From Linyphia triangularis (lineage: Eukaryota > Arthropoda > Arachnida > Araneae > Linyphiidae), in assembly GCA_963978545.1 (NCBI GenBank), contig OZ021729.1, forward strand, positions 82,936,670 through 83,000,669: DNA of 64,000 bases, read 5' to 3'. The notes below the pieces were generated by a model. The model saw nothing but the letters and a program-made list of their open reading frames with translations, was not told where the DNA came from and did not search any database. A program made the position numbers and the translations under genes. Shown here one piece after another: positions 59,440 to 64,000 of this stretch (positions are counted from its first letter, which is position 1; each line of letters begins with the position of its first letter).

Positions 59440-60180
59440 TAAAGCTAGGGGTGTGGAACATCGTACAACTTTCAACTACCTAATAATACTGATGTCAATT
59501 AGTGTCATTTACCGTTTTTATAGTTTCATCAATTCCTTCAGGAAAAAATGGCCAGTTTGGCGATATTTTTTAACATAATTTTTGTATGGGTCCTTTTTTA
59601 AGGAAAAAAAAAAAAAAAAAAACCTTCGCCAAATAGACGATTTTGGCGGTTATACTTTCCAATAATTCCTATATTATCCTTCAATTATCGTTGATGAGGT
59701 ATGCTCAAGGAAAGAGAACTTTGTGTTGAAGATATTCTTTTTTCAACTTTTTACCCCATTAAAGCATTTTTACGGGAATTTCAAAGGCGGAATGTTCAGA
59801 GCACGCTATTTAAGAGGCATTTCCACAGTGGTTTTGTACAAAATCGTTTGAGCCGTTTTTTTTAGCAATTACAGAAAAGCGCGATTCTTTCAATGGCAGC
59901 TACCTTATGCGCATGCGCGATGTTGACAAAAACCTTAATGGTAGGTCCTTGTGCCATCACCAACCCGCTCACTAAATTTGAAAATTATAGGTCAATTTGT
60001 TCGGGAGTTATGCTAACCACATACACGCAGACAGAAATGTTGTCTAGATCACTTTTTTGAAATCAGGATGTTCCAAAACGAGGAGAAATATAAAAAAAAA
60101 TCAATTTTTTTCTAACCGAATACTATACTTTCATTACCGTATATACACATATGGGTAATTGAAAGTAAAAAAATACTTCA
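59440..60180 (+). repeat. Dispersed repeat family G, copy (opposite orientation)
   Basis: ctaggggtgtggaacatcg at one end and catatgggtaattgaaagta at the other. Inverse of the 13985-14580 order. About 300 bp downstream, cgtagcgaatcatgggtattcag (60490-60515) resembles the Helitron 3' terminus seen at 13861-13890 but ends TTAG. Confidence 0.65.
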
Positions 60181-60577
60181 AACATTTAAAACAGAAATTA
60201 ATAACAGACTTCTTAATACGTCAAAATAATAGGTTACGGGTAAATTATATATATATATATATATATATTGTTCCTTATGAAAATACTGTTAAACTGTTGT
60301 ATTAAGTATAAGTCTTGCAATGTAACAAACAACAGTTAATAAGTATACGTATAGCTAGTAGTTTTAAATCCCCATTAGTTGGATGAAAATTCTTTTAGAC
60401 GGTCAACACAAAATTTGGTTAACGCGAAAAATTCCAGATACCCCATCAAAACTAGAAATAATATAGAATCTTTTCTGAGCTTAGAAATTTCGTAGCGAAT
60501 CATGGGTATTCAGTTAGATGAACCATTTGGGTACATTTGACGGCTGAGACTCGTCATGTACTTGTTTTGCCTCTTAA

Positions 60578-61143
60578 GGGGGTCTGGCACATGAAAATTT
60601 TTCAGATTATTGATTTCAGGTTTATTACTGTTTATTAAAATATAATTTTTTTTTCTTTAAAATGATGCCACATTTGTAATTGTATCTTATTTCAAAGTAT
60701 TTTTAATAATTTTTCGAAGTAAACAAAATGTAGGTATTTAATGCATGTTTTTTAACCTCAAAGCCGAATTTCTCAAAATGCCATTTTTTCATGTTTGGGG
60801 GCACATAGCTTAAAATCTATAAGACAAAAATGCTTGAAATTTTTTATACATGTTTCTTTAAAGTATTTAAGTACTTTGTCACGAGGAATTATTGATAAGT
60901 AGCATACTTTTTTTTTTTTTAAATAATTAGTCTAAAATTTTATAATTTTTCTTAAACATATTTTCAGAAAATCATAATTATTTTAATTTTTAAAAAGCAA
61001 CAAAAATCTCGCGTTAAAGTATTCAAAAGTATCCAAATATTATACTGTGAAAGTTTCATAATTATTGAAGAACCGGTTATTAAATGAGATGCCCCCAAAG
61101 TTGTCGAATTTAACATGGGCTCCTATGGAGGTGCCGGACCCCC
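60578..61143. mobile_element. piggyBac-type MITE, second family
   Basis: Ends GGGGGTCTGGCAC and the inverse of GTGCCGGACCCCC, flanked by TTAA (60574-60577, 61144-61147). 566 bp, AT-rich interior, no ORF. Confidence 0.8.
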
Positions 61144-61397
61144 TTAATAATGAATATAATTCGTCATTCAAACTAGTTTGATTGGATGTATTTTAATGTC
61201 ACAAGAGCCATGATTGGTTAAGTCAAACGTCGGTTGGTTTACCTATACCTTAAGAAAATAATTTGGTTAGCTGTGTTCCTTTAATGTCATTGAGACTAGG
61301 ATAAAATCATATCGCTCTAATAAATAAATTTTCACGCAATCTACTGCCTTTTATATACTATTGCTTGCTTCAGCAAATTAAATCCGTTCGAAACGCA

Positions 61398-61600
61398 GCC
61401 CACCTGATGACTGTGTGGTTAGCTCTCTGGTCACGCATGCCAGAGGTATCTGGTTTCGAATTCCGCGTTAGACATAGATGTTCGTTGTGGTTCGGAATCC
61501 ACGTTAAGCTGTAGGTCCCTGCCTGATTATCCGTTATTGGGCATAAAAATAGATCGTTAAGAGTGCATACAAACAGTTCAAAACGTAAGAATTTTCTCAA
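61398..61600 (+). repeat. tRNA-like SINE-type segment
   Basis: Head tgtggttagctctctggtcacg with gtttcgaattccg B-box-like motif, then gatgttcgttgtggttcggaatccac. Related to 10380-10800. Confidence 0.55.
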
Positions 61601-62084
61601 ATAAATCTGTACCCAAGGGATTCAATATACAACTGATGCTATTATATAGATAGGGTAAATTTATTAAAAAAAAAAAATGAAGTTTAACTTTTTATATATA
61701 AAGCTTGTAACAGTTTAATTTGAAGCAGTAGCTGCAATGCAAAGACTTAAACTTATAAAACTTTTATTTCGAAATCCACAATATTTAGAATTTTCACTTC
61801 ATAAATTAAAAATATTTCGAATCTGTCCGATTTGAAAGACGTGAAAATTATATTTCTACGTTAATTAGAAGTTTTATTTTCACCAATTAAGTTATAGTCT
61901 TAATAGCAATAGAACCAACTGTGGCAATCCATTCAATATTTATTTTCTCTGAACTTTGTTTTAAAATTTTATTGTCATTTAAATTACTATGTAAAAAGTG
62001 AATATTAATTTTTTTCAATTTCATAACTGGATTTTTTTTTTTTTTCGAATTGACAAAAATTTATAAAATTATAGTTATTATATT

Positions 62085-62520
62085 CATTAACACAGCGCCG
62101 TTTCTGTTGCCAGCGTGTGCTTGTTTTTAATATTTAAAATTAGATGCAAACACCATCTCTATCAGTAAAATATGCGGTAAACTACTTTTCAAAATCTATT
62201 CATTAAAAATGATTTTGAATTTATGCACTCCCATCAAAATATTTCTTATTTATTTCTTAAAATAATTTTATCCACAGGAAAGAGTTTGTTCAATTATCAC
62301 TTAAATGTTATCTCAGCAGCGATTGGATTCGGCAAGTTGGTTTATTAGTATTCCGCAAAAGCCCCCTTTTAGTAACAGTGGCAGCCCCCAAAATTTGATA
62401 TAATGCATCGTCATCGATATCGAATCTATCTGCCAAGTTTAAGCCCGATTGCATGATGGCTAGGAGGTTAATTTGACATCTACAGATTTGCCCGCCATCG
62501 ACAAACAAACAAACATACAC
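62085..62520 (+). repeat. Dispersed repeat family V, copy 5
   Basis: cattaacacagcgccgtttctgttgcc and downstream V blocks, including tctgccaagtttaagcccgattg. Uninterrupted counterpart of the hAT3 insertion site. Confidence 0.65.
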
Positions 62521-62789
62521 ATGAAATCGAAGTTAATATAAAATATTTAAAAATCAAGTGTTAAGAACTAGGCTTTGCTCAGCAGTTACGAAGAAAAATA
62601 GCAGAAAACACACAAAACATAAAAATTGTGCGATTTTCGTTCACTTCTATGTAATTCATTGCTAAACAACCAAGAAAATGTATGAAAAAGATGATTATGT
62701 TTACTTTTCTCTTTAAATTATCCTATTTATAATGTAAGGCAATAAAAATATTTCATTTATGAAAAATATTTTATTATTTATTTTACATT

Positions 62790-63330
62790 TCTATATGTTT
62801 TGAAACGTCCAGAGTTGAAGAATGCGGTCTAGAAAAAATGCCAGCGTGTCTACCTCTTGGTAATATAACTCCCCAGTGGATAGTCCAATAATGCTGAACT
62901 TTTTTACGTGGGTTAGTGGAAACTACCATTAAGGTTTTCGCCAAACTAACGCATGCGTATAAGGTATCTGATATTGAAAATTTACGTTATTTTAGCAATT
63001 GCTAAAAAATAGTTTTTACGATTGAGATCAATTCGGATATCGTTTTTAAACGCTCCAACTCCGTAGTTTCTGAAAAATTTCGATTAAGGTATCAGAAGTT
63101 GAAAAAAGATAGTCTGTAGCATAGAGTTCTCTTTCTTTGAACATTGCCCATTGAAGACTGTTCCTGTTCAGTTTTACTTTCCCGAAAGGAAAAATGTAAC
63201 AAACAGCGCCAAAAAATATTGCCAAATTGGTCATTTGTTTAAATTAGTTAACATGAAAACGGTAAGTTACACTGATTCCAGTGACTAGTATGATAATGTA
63301 ATTGAAAATTGGGAGATGTTCCGATGGGAA
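62790..63330 (-). repeat. Dispersed repeat family G, diverged copy
   Basis: tttgaaacgtccagagttgaag, gcatgcgtataaggtatctg and gccaaattggtcatttg blocks. The most diverged copy in the window. Confidence 0.5.
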
Positions 63331-63421
63331 GATGAATACAAATGTTAGGTATCCGAGAAACGCAGCATAAAGAAAATTGTTTACATTTAACTATTTCAGC
63401 CTCGAAGTTATTACTTTGTAG

Positions 63422-64000
63422 TAGGGATGGAACGGATATCCGGCAAATATCCGATATCCGGCATATCCGGCTGATTTTTCAATATCCGAAACCCCGTCGG
63501 ATATCCGATTTGAAATACCGGACATCCGATAACTTCATTCGGATATTCGGCTGTATATCCGACCACCAGGTATCCACAAGAAATAATTTTTTGAAAAAAA
63601 TAATGATCTTTTTCGGACAAAAGGACAAAGGACAAACCTCATCCTACACTTTTTTTTATAATTTTTTTTTTCTTGGACATAAATTGCAGTCAAGTTAGAA
63701 AACGAAAACAGAAAGAGGCGCCGTATTATTGAAGCCGAGTTGATAAGCATAAACCATTCCTCCAATCTTTTTCCATACACATCCTTCATACGTGTTTTGC
63801 AATATGTTCTTTTCATTCCAAGTTTATGATCTGATTAATTCCAGATGTTATATGTGAATGCTTCTCCGTAAAACTCGAACCGAAATACTAATAAATAGTA
63901 CTTTTTTCCATAACATAAATGATTTCTTAAGAGTTTTAGTTATTATCACTTCCTCCTTTTTTTCTGACATTTGCTAGCGAGTAAAAAGCAATAAATGGCC
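63422..64000. mobile_element. hAT-like element end with GGATATCC array (runs off the window)
   Basis: Starts TAGGGATGGAACGGATATCC, close to the right end of hAT1 (TAGGGATGGGAAATAAAAG). Within 140 bp there are at least seven ATATCCG/GGATAT words in both orientations. The other end and the TSD lie beyond the window, so the call depends on the terminus alone. Confidence 0.6.

Overview
This window looks like AT-rich, intron- and transposon-dominated chromosomal DNA of an invertebrate animal, most likely an arthropod. The evidence is spliced coding exons with GT/GC...AG boundaries, very long introns, tRNA-derived SINEs, mariner, hAT, piggyBac and Helitron-type elements, and many microsatellites. 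I see no prokaryotic operons, rRNA or free-standing tRNA genes. The species cannot be fixed from the sequence alone.

Host coding DNA is sparse. Three consecutive minus-strand exons (25566-25713, 19534-19650, 4970-5381) join in frame into 225 residues. They start with a complete eight-cysteine FYVE-like zinc finger of the RIM/Piccolo/Rabphilin/Fife type and continue into a Gln-rich and then a strongly acidic linker. I read this as an internal part of a presynaptic active-zone scaffold gene whose 5' and 3' ends lie outside the window. Its second intron here is 14.15 kb and uses a GC donor. On the plus strand, 31353-31506 is the first half of a THAP zinc finger ending at a strong splice donor.

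The rest is repeats, many of which can be delimited exactly because target-site duplications (TSDs) survive. Main items: a 9.6-kb nest at about 7.1-16.7 kb (an old palindromic repeat that received a TA-MITE, a 3.8-kb CAGGGTG element and a 4.7-kb hAT element, which themselves contain a SINE, a Helitron and tandem arrays); five long-arm TA-MITEs (family M); nine copies of one tRNA-derived SINE (family S, (CCAA)n tail); an 8-bp-TSD MITE (family Q), one copy of which holds a palindromic mariner remnant; three solo LTRs flanked by ATAT; four TTAA-flanked piggyBac-type MITEs; an internally deleted hAT (42091-42786); and a 3.28-kb element at 47461-50738 with a perfect 8-bp TSD that carries the decayed gene of a divergent, hAT-like transposase family.

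Family letters (M, P, Q, R, S, V, G) are local labels, not database names. The most interesting items are the 47.5-50.7 kb transposon, the GC-AG intron of the synaptic gene, the nested-insertion chronology, and a group of hAT-like elements whose ends carry arrays of different short palindromes.
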